This document shows, piece by piece, positions 8,364 through 13,838 of a DNA stretch of 14,189 nucleotides. This DNA comes from Chloroflexota bacterium (lineage in GTDB: Bacteria > Chloroflexota > Dehalococcoidia > Lucifugimonadales > UBA1127), in the NCBI GenBank assembly GCA_028873745.1, contig JAPPNT010000001.1, forward strand, positions 1 to 14,189. Reading direction: 5' to 3'. The notes under the pieces are model-generated. The model saw nothing but the letters and a program-made list of their open reading frames with translations. It made no database searches and was not told the DNA's origin. Within the stretch, counting starts at the first letter, position 1. The number at the start of each line of letters is the position of its first letter. Both the position numbers and the translations under genes were made by a program.

Positions 8364-8379
8364 CGATAAAGAACTATCG
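8364..8379. promoter_or_regulatory. Dyad symmetry at predicted transcription start of the R-M operon
   Basis: CGATA (8364-8368) and TATCG (8375-8379) are inverted around AAGAAC. An overlapping dyad GAAC-TATC-GTTC occupies 8371-8382. Both sit where the promoter at 8385-8413 should begin transcription (about 8378), a typical repressor position. Many restriction-modification systems use a controller protein or the methyltransferase for autoregulation, but no controller gene is present here. Operator function is speculative. Confidence 0.3.
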
Positions 8380-8384
8380 TTCGG

Positions 8385-8413
8385 ATTTTGGCGAGATTTC
8401 GCCCACTTGTCAA
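8385..8413 (-). promoter_or_regulatory. Candidate sigma-70-type promoter of the R-M operon
   Basis: On the minus strand a perfect TTGACA (8413-8408) is followed after exactly 17 bases by CAAAAT (8390-8385). The predicted start near 8378 gives a leader of about 50 bases before the methyltransferase GTG at 8327. The element lies within the AT-rich island, consistent with the system carrying its own promoter. The remaining sequence from 8414 to 8531 holds no gene that I can support. Confidence 0.6.
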
Positions 8414-8499
8414 CTGCCCAAATCCATCAGTTTTGAGGAATATGGATGAACTAGATGTGATTTTGTGCTTCATCGGTTTCGGCAGAAGCTGGATCCCAA

Positions 8500-8522
8500 G
8501 GGGTGCGTTCGCCATACACCCC
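8500..8522 (-). terminator. Weak hairpin just after the TPP-enzyme gene
   Basis: GGGGTG (8500-8505) and CACCCC (8517-8522) form a 6-bp GC-rich stem with an 11-base loop, beginning 9 bases beyond the TPP-enzyme stop. On the minus strand only TT follows the stem, so it is at best a weak or factor-assisted terminator that would partly insulate the restriction-modification promoter downstream. Confidence 0.25.
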
Positions 8523-8531
8523 ACGATGCCC

Positions 8532-10325
8532 CTACTCGCCGCGTGCGCCGCCGCCCATCTCGATCTCCTGCGGGATCGTCGGGATGCGCGCCGCGATGAC
8601 CGCCGGCGTGCCGTTCCGGACGTGCTCGAGGCCGCGGCGCAGCGCGGGCCCGACCTCCTCCGCCGTCGAGACCGTCTCGCCGTAGCCGTTGGCCGCCTCG
8701 GCCAGCTTGGCAAAGTCCGGCGGCGGGTCGAAGAGGCCGCCCTCGTAGCCCCCGCTCCGGACGGCCGAGCCCTCGGGGTACGTGCCGCGCAACCCGCGCG
8801 TGCCCGTGCTGTACGACGCGTTCACGAACACGACGGCCAGATAAGGAGCGCGGTGGTGGTTTGCTGCCCACAGCCCCGCCAGCGGCGTCCCGAACATGAA
8901 GTAGCCGTCGCCCGACGCCAGCACGACGTCGCTGTTCGGCTTGGCCAGCTTGGCGCCGAAGGCCGCCGAGCTCCCCCAGCCGCCGGTGCTGCCGCCGCTC
9001 TTGAAGTACGTGCTCGGCTGCGAGCGCCCGTGGTACGCCTGCACGAATGGCGTGTTGCTGAGTGCGTCGTCCAGCAGGATGGCGTCGGGCTCCATGACCT
9101 GCCCCAGCTGGTACGCCACCCACCGCGGGTGTAGCGGCGACCGCTTCGATGCCTCGGCCGCGAGGTCCTCGTTGCGCTGCGCGATCTCGGCCTTGCGCTG
9201 CTCCAGCCGCGCGCGCCGGTCTGCGATGCGGTCCAAATCGCTCTTGGTCAGCAGCCCTGTCGCGGCCTCATAGATGGCCTCGGCCGCCCCGGTGACGCTG
9301 ACGGGCAGCCACATGTCCGCCCGGTACTCCATCGTTTTGTACCGCGACTGCACCGGGTCCGGGTCGACCCAGATGACCTTCGCGTCGGCGCTCGGCGCGT
9401 TGCGCCCCGGCGCGAAGGGCGACGGCGACTCGCACACCATGACGACGTCGGCGTCCGCAGCGTCCGGCCCGACGCCGTGCAGCGGGTGCGTGGTGGGGAA
9501 GTTCATCTTGTCCGTTTGCTGCTCCCGGACGGGTATCCCCAGCAGCTCCGCCAGCCGTACCAGCGCCTCGACCGACTCCGGGTGACGGCCCGACTTGGCG
9601 AGCGAGATCACGGGGTTGTGCGCCTTGACCAGCCACTCGGCCGCAGTCTTCGCGTCACGAGGGTCCGGCCACGCCGGCCGCGCGATGCCGAGCTGGTCGC
9701 GCGTCGGAAAGCGCGTCGTGCCCGGCATCTGCTGCATGGCGACCTCGCGTGGCACCGTCATGTACACGGGCCCCTGCGGGTCGCTCATCGCGACCTGCAG
9801 CAGGCGGCTTACCATCAGGCCGGGGTTGTCGAGGGTCTCCAGCCGGTGGTCGTGCTTGGTGTACTGCCGGAGAATCTCGCCCTGGTCGCGGGGCTCCTGC
9901 ACCCACTGGATGCTCGCGTCGCGGCCGCCGCGCATGGTGCCCGGGTAAGCGCGAGGGCCCGTGCCGGCGGTGATCAGCACCGGGTAGCCGCCGCGCCACG
10001 CCGTGTGGATGGCCGCGCCGTAGTTCAGCGTCCCCACGTCGACGTGCACGGCGGTGGCGGCGGGCTGCCCCGTGACCATCGCGTTGCCGAGCGCCGCATG
10101 GAGCGCCGCGCCCTCGTGCGTCATCGTCACCAGCCGAGGCGAGGGCCACTCGCGCTCGCGGGCCTTGGCCGCGCTCTCCTGGAAGAAGGCGATCTCCGAC
10201 CCCGACACGAAGAAGAGATTGTCGACGCCGCCCAGCTTCATGGAAGCCATGATGGCGTCGGACCACTCATCGGCGCCGTACTCGCCCCAGGTGGACTCGA
10301 AGGATCTCGGCTCGCTCGTCGTCAT
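8532..10325 (-). CDS. Thiamine-diphosphate-dependent enzyme, acetolactate synthase-like
   Basis: 597 residues with the three-domain layout of the acetolactate synthase/benzoylformate decarboxylase superfamily. The N-terminal pyrimidine-binding domain (about 20-190) has the activating glutamate Glu71 in MTHEGAALHAALGNA. A central domain (about 220-360) has IWVDPDP at 318-324. The C-terminal diphosphate-binding domain (about 400-580) has GDGYFMFGT (472-480) and reaches VNAS at 501-504, so a single Asn502 stands where many relatives have Asn-Asn. An arginine- and glutamate-rich helix (about 362-395) separates the last two domains. The reaction cannot be named from sequence; it may act on a 2-keto acid. 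The start is ATG at 10325 with a consensus GGAGGT (10336-10331) 5 bases upstream. It follows the propeller gene on the same strand but has its own promoter candidate. Composition is normal high-GC. Confidence 0.9.
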   Translation of the reverse strand: MTTSEPRSFESTWGEYGADEWSDAIMASMKLGGVDNLFFVSGSEIAFFQESAAKAREREWPSPRLVTMTHEGAALHAALGNAMVTGQPAATAVHVDVGTLNYGAAIHTAWRGGYPVLITAGTGPRAYPGTMRGGRDASIQWVQEPRDQGEILRQYTKHDHRLETLDNPGLMVSRLLQVAMSDPQGPVYMTVPREVAMQQMPGTTRFPTRDQLGIARPAWPDPRDAKTAAEWLVKAHNPVISLAKSGRHPESVEALVRLAELLGIPVREQQTDKMNFPTTHPLHGVGPDAADADVVMVCESPSPFAPGRNAPSADAKVIWVDPDPVQSRYKTMEYRADMWLPVSVTGAAEAIYEAATGLLTKSDLDRIADRRARLEQRKAEIAQRNEDLAAEASKRSPLHPRWVAYQLGQVMEPDAILLDDALSNTPFVQAYHGRSQPSTYFKSGGSTGGWGSSAAFGAKLAKPNSDVVLASGDGYFMFGTPLAGLWAANHHRAPYLAVVFVNASYSTGTRGLRGTYPEGSAVRSGGYEGGLFDPPPDFAKLAEAANGYGETVSTAEEVGPALRRGLEHVRNGTPAVIAARIPTIPQEIEMGGGARGE

Positions 10326-10364
10326 GGCGGACCTCCACTGTTGCTCGCTGCGTTCGGTGGCGCA

Positions 10365-10393
10365 AGGCTAGGCTGCGCGCAAGGGGGTGTCAA
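10365..10393 (-). promoter_or_regulatory. Candidate sigma-70-type promoter of the TPP-enzyme gene
   Basis: On the minus strand a perfect TTGACA (10393-10388) is followed after exactly 17 bases by TAGCCT (10370-10365). Transcription would begin near 10358, giving a leader of about 32 bases that contains the GGAGGT ribosome site. The -10 box is a moderate match, so strength is uncertain. Confidence 0.5.
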
Positions 10394-10404
10394 GGCGAGA
10401 CCAG

Positions 10405-10420
10405 CCCCTGTCGACAGGGG
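10405..10420. promoter_or_regulatory. 16-bp perfect palindrome upstream of the TPP-enzyme promoter
   Basis: CCCCTGTCGACAGGGG is its own reverse complement. It lies 11 bases upstream of the -35 box of the TPP-enzyme promoter and 37 bases beyond the propeller stop. It could be an operator or activator site for the promoter, or in RNA a 6-bp stem with a UCGA tetraloop that helps end the upstream transcript; no T-run follows. I cannot decide between these. Confidence 0.4.
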
Positions 10421-10457
10421 ACGCGTCAACCGCCTCGACAGCCGATACGGATCCCGG

Positions 10458-11456
10458 CTAGTTCGCCGCCTCCGTCGGGACCCACAGCACCGACGAGATC
10501 TCGCTGAACTCCCGCCGGATCCTCGACCACGAGCGCCCGGCGTCGTCGCTGCGGTACAGGTAGCCGTAGCGGCTGCCCGCGAAGGCGACGTTCGGGTCCC
10601 ACGGCTGCAGGTTGACCACCCACATTGCGGAGTTCGGCTCGTCAGGCAGTTCCACCGGCTCCCACGTCGAGCCCGTGTCGTCCGAGCGCATGATCACGCC
10701 CGTCAGGCCGGGCGTTGCATCGCCGATGGTGAAGAAGACCGTCTTCGAGTCGGCCGGCGACGTGCTGAACCCCCGCGTGTACCGCAGCGGGAACTTGTCC
10801 GCCACGCCCACCGAGGTCCAGCTCTCGCCCTCGTCCTCCGTGAACCACGCGTCGTTGTTGACGACGGCGAAGACGCGCTTGGGCGGCCCCTGGACCACGG
10901 CGACGCTGTGCAGGTCCATGTTGGGGATCTCCTGCCCCACGCGGCTCCAGGTCTCGCCGCCGTCGGCGCTGTGCCGCAGCCCGTCAACCTCTATCCCCGC
11001 CCAGATGCTCATCGGGTTGGCGGGGTCGATGGCGAAGCCGGTTACTCGCGGTACGCCGACCGCCGGGCACTCCTCGGCGATGTCCGCCGGCTTCTGGCTC
11101 CACGTAGCCCCGCCGTCGTCCGAGCGGAAGATGGCGCACGGCGTCGGCGTGCCGGTGCCCGCGAACATGACGCTGGGGTTGCCCCGGTCGATGGCGATGC
11201 TCCACACGCAGTAGCCGTTGAGCGCACAGTCGACGCGGCCCCACGTTTCACCGGCGTCGGAGCTCTTGTAGAGGCCCAGGTCCGTGCCGCAGAAGAGCTC
11301 GTGCGGGTTCTCGGGATGCACGGCCAGGGTGCGGACGATTGCGTCGGAGTGCATGCCCTGCCCGACGCTCGCCCGGCTCCACGTCGCGCCGCCGTCGGTG
11401 CTGCGATGCACCCCCTGTCCGACCGAGCCGACCAGTACGGTTACGTTGCTGTTCAT
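10458..11456 (-). CDS. Seven-Asp-box (BNR/sialidase-like) beta-propeller protein
   Basis: 332 residues made almost wholly of Asp-box repeats with the pattern S/T-x-D-x-G-x-x-W, at residues 19-26, 65-72, 112-119, 163-170, 206-213, 258-265 and 303-310. Spacing is 43 to 52 residues, so the protein should be one seven-bladed propeller with one box per blade. It resembles the WD40/YVTN/BNR-like glycosyl-hydrolase-type family common in Chloroflexota. I see no sialidase catalytic arginine triad or other active site, so enzymatic activity should not be assumed. There is no signal peptide or membrane helix, which points to the cytoplasm. The start is ATG at 11456, preceded by AAAGGGGG; an in-frame TTG at 11471 contains that site and is less likely. 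It lies 64 bases after the peroxiredoxin stop on the same strand. The ribosome site can pair with the adjacent CCCTT, which may weaken initiation. Confidence 0.88.
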   Translation of the reverse strand: MNSNVTVLVGSVGQGVHRSTDGGATWSRASVGQGMHSDAIVRTLAVHPENPHELFCGTDLGLYKSSDAGETWGRVDCALNGYCVWSIAIDRGNPSVMFAGTGTPTPCAIFRSDDGGATWSQKPADIAEECPAVGVPRVTGFAIDPANPMSIWAGIEVDGLRHSADGGETWSRVGQEIPNMDLHSVAVVQGPPKRVFAVVNNDAWFTEDEGESWTSVGVADKFPLRYTRGFSTSPADSKTVFFTIGDATPGLTGVIMRSDDTGSTWEPVELPDEPNSAMWVVNLQPWDPNVAFAGSRYGYLYRSDDAGRSWSRIRREFSEISSVLWVPTEAAN

Positions 11457-11520
11457 TGCGCCCCCTTTCAAGGGATGTCCCTCGTCCCTTCTTCCTTACC
11501 AGTCATCCGCAGTGTCCCGA

Positions 11521-11982
11521 CTAGAGCCGCGCTATCAGTGCGTCGATCTGCTCCACGGTGTTCATGTCCGGCTCCCATGCCGCGACGAGGCCGTTCTCGT
11601 CGATGGCGACGGCGGGCCGGCGCCCCTCGGCGTTGTTGGCGACGTAGCGCTCGGCCGTCGCTTCCGACATGCCGTACGCCATCCCGACGCTCCAGTCCGG
11701 GTCCAGCAGGACCGAGAACGGCAGCCCCTCCTTCTCGATCCACGCCCGGGCGCTCTCGGCGTCCTTGTCGTTAATGCCGTAGACCACGATGTTTTTGTCG
11801 GCGAACTTGTCGGCGTTCTCCCGGTACCCGAGAGCCATCCGCGTTCAGTTCCCCCCACCGGAGCTGGTGTAGAAATAGAGCACCACCTTCTTCCCCCTCA
11901 AATCACCGAGCGACACGGTGTTGCCGTAGCAGTCGTCGAGAGTGAAGTCCGGTGCGGGACTGCCGATCTCCAGCTTTGCCAT
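11521..11982 (-). CDS. Peroxiredoxin (AhpC/TSA, Bcp/PrxQ-like) with in-frame TGA at the peroxidatic position: probable selenoprotein
   Basis: Read through one TGA, this frame gives 153 residues, the normal Bcp/PrxQ length. The N-terminus (KLEIGSPAPDFTLDD, then VSLGDLRGKKVVLYFYT at 23-39) is a standard thioredoxin-fold beginning. Codon 46 is TGA (11847-11845), then TRMALGYRENADKF and GLPFSVLLDPD continue in the same frame to TAG. Aligned by hand to E. coli Bcp (FYPKAMTPGC, FYTSSGGGN-TGA), the TGA falls exactly on the peroxidatic cysteine, so selenocysteine is the likely residue. The usual Pro and Thr of PxxxTxxC are replaced by Thr39 and Gly43. The only cysteine is Cys18; there is no resolving cysteine five residues later. 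ATG 11982 has an AAGGAGGT ribosome site. The alternative ATG at 11838 has only a weak one and would lose the strands and active site. No Sec machinery is in the window. Nonsense mutation remains the alternative. Confidence 0.82.
11812..11847 (-). promoter_or_regulatory. Candidate bacterial SECIS element after the TGA codon
   Basis: In the minus-strand transcript, counting from the base after UGA, bases 11-17 (CUCUCGG) pair with bases 21-27 (CCGGGAG; one G-U pair) around the loop GUA (11834-11818). A short lower stem GCG/CGC (bases 3-5 with 30-32) is separated by an internal loop. The apical loop starts with G 18 bases after UGA, close to E. coli fdhF, where the GGUC loop begins 19 bases after UGA, and agrees with the rule that bacterial SECIS loops carry a G in the first two positions. 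The prediction was folded by hand only. Confidence 0.6.
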
Positions 11983-12076
11983 GCCCACCTCCTTGAGGAC
12001 GGTTCCATGCAGCGGAAACCCGTTTCTGCGGTGTGCGGAGTATACAATGGCAGGGATATGGTATGGGAGCCGCTGC
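11983..12076. promoter_or_regulatory. Divergent promoter region between peroxiredoxin and hicA
   Basis: Ninety-four bases separate two divergent translation starts. A GTATAC palindrome (12040-12045) supplies -10-like boxes on both strands: TATACA or TACAAT on the plus strand toward hicA (12041-12048), and TATACT on the minus strand toward the peroxiredoxin gene. I see no good -35 box 17 bases from either. The ribosome site AAGGAGGT of the peroxiredoxin gene lies just outside its ATG. Shared -10 sequence could couple the two genes, but this is tentative. Confidence 0.35.
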
Positions 12077-12277
12077 TTGCCGAAATACAGAGACGCGATA
12101 AGGATGATTGAACAGGATGGGTGGTATCATGTCCGTACAAGAGGTAGCCACCGCCAATACCACCATCCGACAAAGCCCGGCACGGTGACCGTAGCCGGAC
12201 ATCCGGGGGATGAAGTGGACAAGAGACGGTGGCACGACATCATGCGGCAAGCAGGGCTGCTGCAGGGGAAACCATGA
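12077..12277 (+). CDS. hicA: HicA family toxin (mRNA interferase)
   Basis: 66 residues with the HicA double-stranded-RNA-binding-like fold: RDAIRMIEQDGWYHVR, then TRGSHRQYHHPTKPGTVTV with the catalytic His25 in the GSH motif, and a C-terminal DIMRQAGL helix. HicA toxins cleave mRNA (and tmRNA) and slow growth until neutralised by HicB. The start is unusual. TTG at 12077 gives the usual family N-terminus and has GGGAG 7 bases upstream. ATG at 12047 would add ten residues unlike the family, although GGAG precedes it by 6 bases; ATG at 12104 would remove the first helix. The stop overlaps the hicB ATG in ATGA. The pair is on the plus strand between minus-strand genes, in keeping with a mobile module. 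The motif residues are intact, so the toxin is probably functional. Confidence 0.88.
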   Translation: MPKYRDAIRMIEQDGWYHVRTRGSHRQYHHPTKPGTVTVAGHPGDEVDKRRWHDIMRQAGLLQGKP

Positions 12278-12648
12278 AACTGCGCTACGTCGTTGAATAC
12301 ACCAGGACCCCCAACAACTACTCGGCAGGCGCACCGGACGTCCCCGGTTGCGTCGCGTCGGCCAAATCGTGGAAGAAGACGCAGCGACTCATCACGGAGG
12401 CGCTGGAGTTGCACCTGCTGGACCTTTACGAGACCGGGCAGCCTGTCCCCTTGCCGCGCATGTCCTTCCCGGACGCCATGTCGGACTACGTCGCAGTAAT
12501 GTCGGACGACGTGGATGACGGACACAGCGAATTCGGCGATTTTGCAGAGGCCCTGGAAGTCACCTTCGGCTGGGTGGAGGTCAACGTCCCTGACTATGCC
12601 GCGGACGAGTCCTCGGCCGCTTCGTCCCGCGTCGCTGACGGTGCCTAG
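12274..12648 (+). CDS. hicB: HicB family antitoxin
   Basis: 124 residues. The N-terminal part has the HicB partial RNase H-like fold: YVVEYTRTPNNYSAGAPDVPG (strand, hairpin and PDVPGCVA signature at about 5-30), a helix KTQRLITEALELHLLDL (about 37-53), and the GQPVPLPR turn. This domain should bind and mask HicA. The C-terminal half is acidic and shows no helix-turn-helix or ribbon-helix-helix that I recognise, so direct operator binding, common in other HicB proteins, is not evident. ATG at 12274 overlaps the hicA stop (ATGA), with GGGGA just upstream in hicA; a longer frame from 12229 reads hicA out of frame. The toxin-first order is usual for hicAB. The gene ends 5 bases before the convergent leuB stop. 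Confidence 0.88.
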   Translation: MKLRYVVEYTRTPNNYSAGAPDVPGCVASAKSWKKTQRLITEALELHLLDLYETGQPVPLPRMSFPDAMSDYVAVMSDDVDDGHSEFGDFAEALEVTFGWVEVNVPDYAADESSAASSRVADGA

Positions 12649-12653
12649 CCTGC

Positions 12654-13745
12654 CTACCCCAGCAGCGAAACGATGATGTCGCCCATCTGCGTCGTGCCGA
12701 CGATGCTGTCTCCCGGCGACGCGATGTCTCCCGAGCGGTAGCCGTCGGCGAGCGCGCGGCTGACCGCGTCCTCGACGAGCGCCGCGGCCTCGTCCAGCCC
12801 CAGCGAGTACCGCAGCAGCATCGCCGTGCTCAGGATGCTGGCGATCGGGTTCGCGATGCCCTGCCCCGCGATGTCCGGGGCCGTGCCGTGGATCGGCTCG
12901 TAGAGGCCGAAGGCGCGGCCCCCCGCCTCCGGCACGCCGGCCAAGCTTGCCGAGGGCAGCATGCCCATCGAGCCGGACAGCACTGCCGCCTCGTCCGTCA
13001 GGATATCGCCGAAGGTGTTCTCCGCCACCATCACGTCGAAGCGGCTGGGCTGCCGCACGAGCTGCATCGCAGCCGTGTCCACAAGCACGTGCTCCAGCTC
13101 CACGTCCGGGTACTCCTGCCCCATCTCCATGGCGATCTCGCGCCACAGCCGCGATGACTCCAGCACGTTGGCCTTGTCAACGGACGTCAGCTTCTTCCGC
13201 CGCATCCGCGCCAGCTCGAAGCCGACGCGCAGCACGCGGGAGATGAACTCCTCGCTGTAGTACATGGTGTCGACGCCCCGGCGGCCGCGGCTGTTGCTCC
13301 AGCGCTTCTTCGGCTTGCCGTAGTACAGCCCGCCCGTCAGCTCCCGGACGACCACAAAATCGACGCCCTCCAGCACCGACGGCTTCAGCGTGCTCGCGTC
13401 GATGAGCTGCGGCACCACCTGCACCGGCCTGAGGTTCGCGAAGAGGTCCAGCCCCTGCCGGATGGCCAGCAGGCCGTCCTCCGGCCGCGTCTTCGCCCGC
13501 GGGTCGTCCCACTTCGGCCCGCCCACGGCGCCGAAGAGCACCGCGTCGGCCGCCTTCGCCGTCCGCAGCGTCGAGTCCGGCAGCGCGTTGCCGTAGTCGT
13601 CGATGGCGTTGCCGCCGACGGCGCCATGCTCGTAGCTGAAGGTGTGCCCGAACCGGTCGCCGATGGCGTTCAGCACCTTCACGCTCTCGTTCGTGACCTC
13701 CGGCCCGATGCCGTCGCCCGGCAGCACTGCGATCTTGTAGTCCAT
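12654..13745 (-). CDS. leuB: 3-isopropylmalate dehydrogenase
   Basis: Third step of leucine synthesis: NAD-dependent oxidative decarboxylation of 3-isopropylmalate to 2-oxoisocaproate, in the cytoplasm. 363 residues, usual for the family. Visible signatures: IAVLPGDGIGPEV (5-17), substrate arginines in LFANLRPV (Arg106) and RELTGGLYYGKP (Arg134), catalytic Tyr141 and Lys191 (SVDKANVLESSRLWRE), metal-binding Asp223, Asp247 and Asp251 (VDTAAMQLV, NTFGDILTDEA), and the NAD-binding loop EPIHGTAPDIAGQGIANP (283-300). ATG at 13745 gives the family N-terminus; GGAGG lies 10 bases upstream, slightly far. The open frame extends to 13829, but that part translates an intergenic palindromic repeat and is excluded. 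The other leucine genes are not in the window. rsmG lies upstream on the same strand with 93 bases between. Confidence 0.97.
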   Translation of the reverse strand: MDYKIAVLPGDGIGPEVTNESVKVLNAIGDRFGHTFSYEHGAVGGNAIDDYGNALPDSTLRTAKAADAVLFGAVGGPKWDDPRAKTRPEDGLLAIRQGLDLFANLRPVQVVPQLIDASTLKPSVLEGVDFVVVRELTGGLYYGKPKKRWSNSRGRRGVDTMYYSEEFISRVLRVGFELARMRRKKLTSVDKANVLESSRLWREIAMEMGQEYPDVELEHVLVDTAAMQLVRQPSRFDVMVAENTFGDILTDEAAVLSGSMGMLPSASLAGVPEAGGRAFGLYEPIHGTAPDIAGQGIANPIASILSTAMLLRYSLGLDEAAALVEDAVSRALADGYRSGDIASPGDSIVGTTQMGDIIVSLLG

Positions 13746-13790
13746 GGGTTTCCGTCCTCCGATTCTTACTTTGGTTGGCCGCTGACCACT

Positions 13791-13824
13791 CCGTTCGCCC
13801 TGAGGGAAATCGAAGGGCGAACGG
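13791..13824. repeat. Intergenic palindromic repeat (hairpin) between rsmG and leuB
   Basis: CCGTTCGCCCT (13791-13801) and AGGGCGAACGG (13814-13824) are perfect 11-base inverted arms around a 12-base loop. It starts 14 bases beyond the rsmG stop and lies 45 bases before the leuB start. The sequence belongs to a type of REP-like palindrome (GCCCTGAG...CGAAGGGC core) that I recognise from many bacterial and metagenomic genomes. It lacks a T-run, so it is not a classical terminator, though the stem could attenuate transcription or stabilise the rsmG mRNA end. Confidence 0.7.
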
Positions 13825-13838
13825 GGCACACTCCGCGT

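Larger units (their letters stand above)
6360..8490. other. AT-richer restriction-modification island
   Basis: Base composition changes sharply here. Hand counts on single 60-base lines give 33 G+C (6661-6720) and 29 G+C (7321-7380), against 38 in a line of leuB (13081-13140). The segment contains exactly the two restriction-modification genes and their promoter, between high-GC dnaE and the high-GC TPP-enzyme gene. Codon use in both genes is correspondingly relaxed (many A/T third positions). The edges are judged by eye to within tens of bases. I found no integrase, transposase, tRNA target or convincing flanking direct repeat, so acquisition by horizontal transfer is inferred and the mechanism is not visible. 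Confidence 0.7.

Noticed and set aside
6360..8490. Direct repeats or att sites bounding the AT-rich island
   Set aside because: I compared the two edges by eye and found only short chance matches such as AAGCTTGG and AAGCTGG; no integrase or transposase is present.
8327..8713. Minus-strand open frame of 128 codons ending at the methyltransferase start
   Set aside because: Its first part is an arginine-rich shadow of the TPP-enzyme gene and its last part covers the R-M promoter; no family resemblance.
9477..11774. Plus-strand open frame of 765 codons
   Set aside because: It lies antisense to the TPP enzyme, the propeller and part of the peroxiredoxin gene. It is rich in Arg, Ala, Pro, His and Val with no domain, as expected for a high-GC shadow frame.
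11521..11838. Stand-alone 105-residue peroxiredoxin-like protein starting after the TGA
   Set aside because: It would lack the first strands and the active site of the fold and has only a weak ribosome site, whereas ATG 11982 has a perfect one in the same frame.
11845..11860. Frameshift in the G6 run as the cause of the TGA
   Set aside because: The reading frame is the same on both sides of the TGA, so an insertion or deletion error in the G run would not explain it; a single substitution remains possible.
12001..12060. Longer HicA starting at 11942 or 12047
   Set aside because: The extra residues do not resemble HicA N-termini, overlap the divergent regulatory region and, at 11942, lie inside the peroxiredoxin gene.
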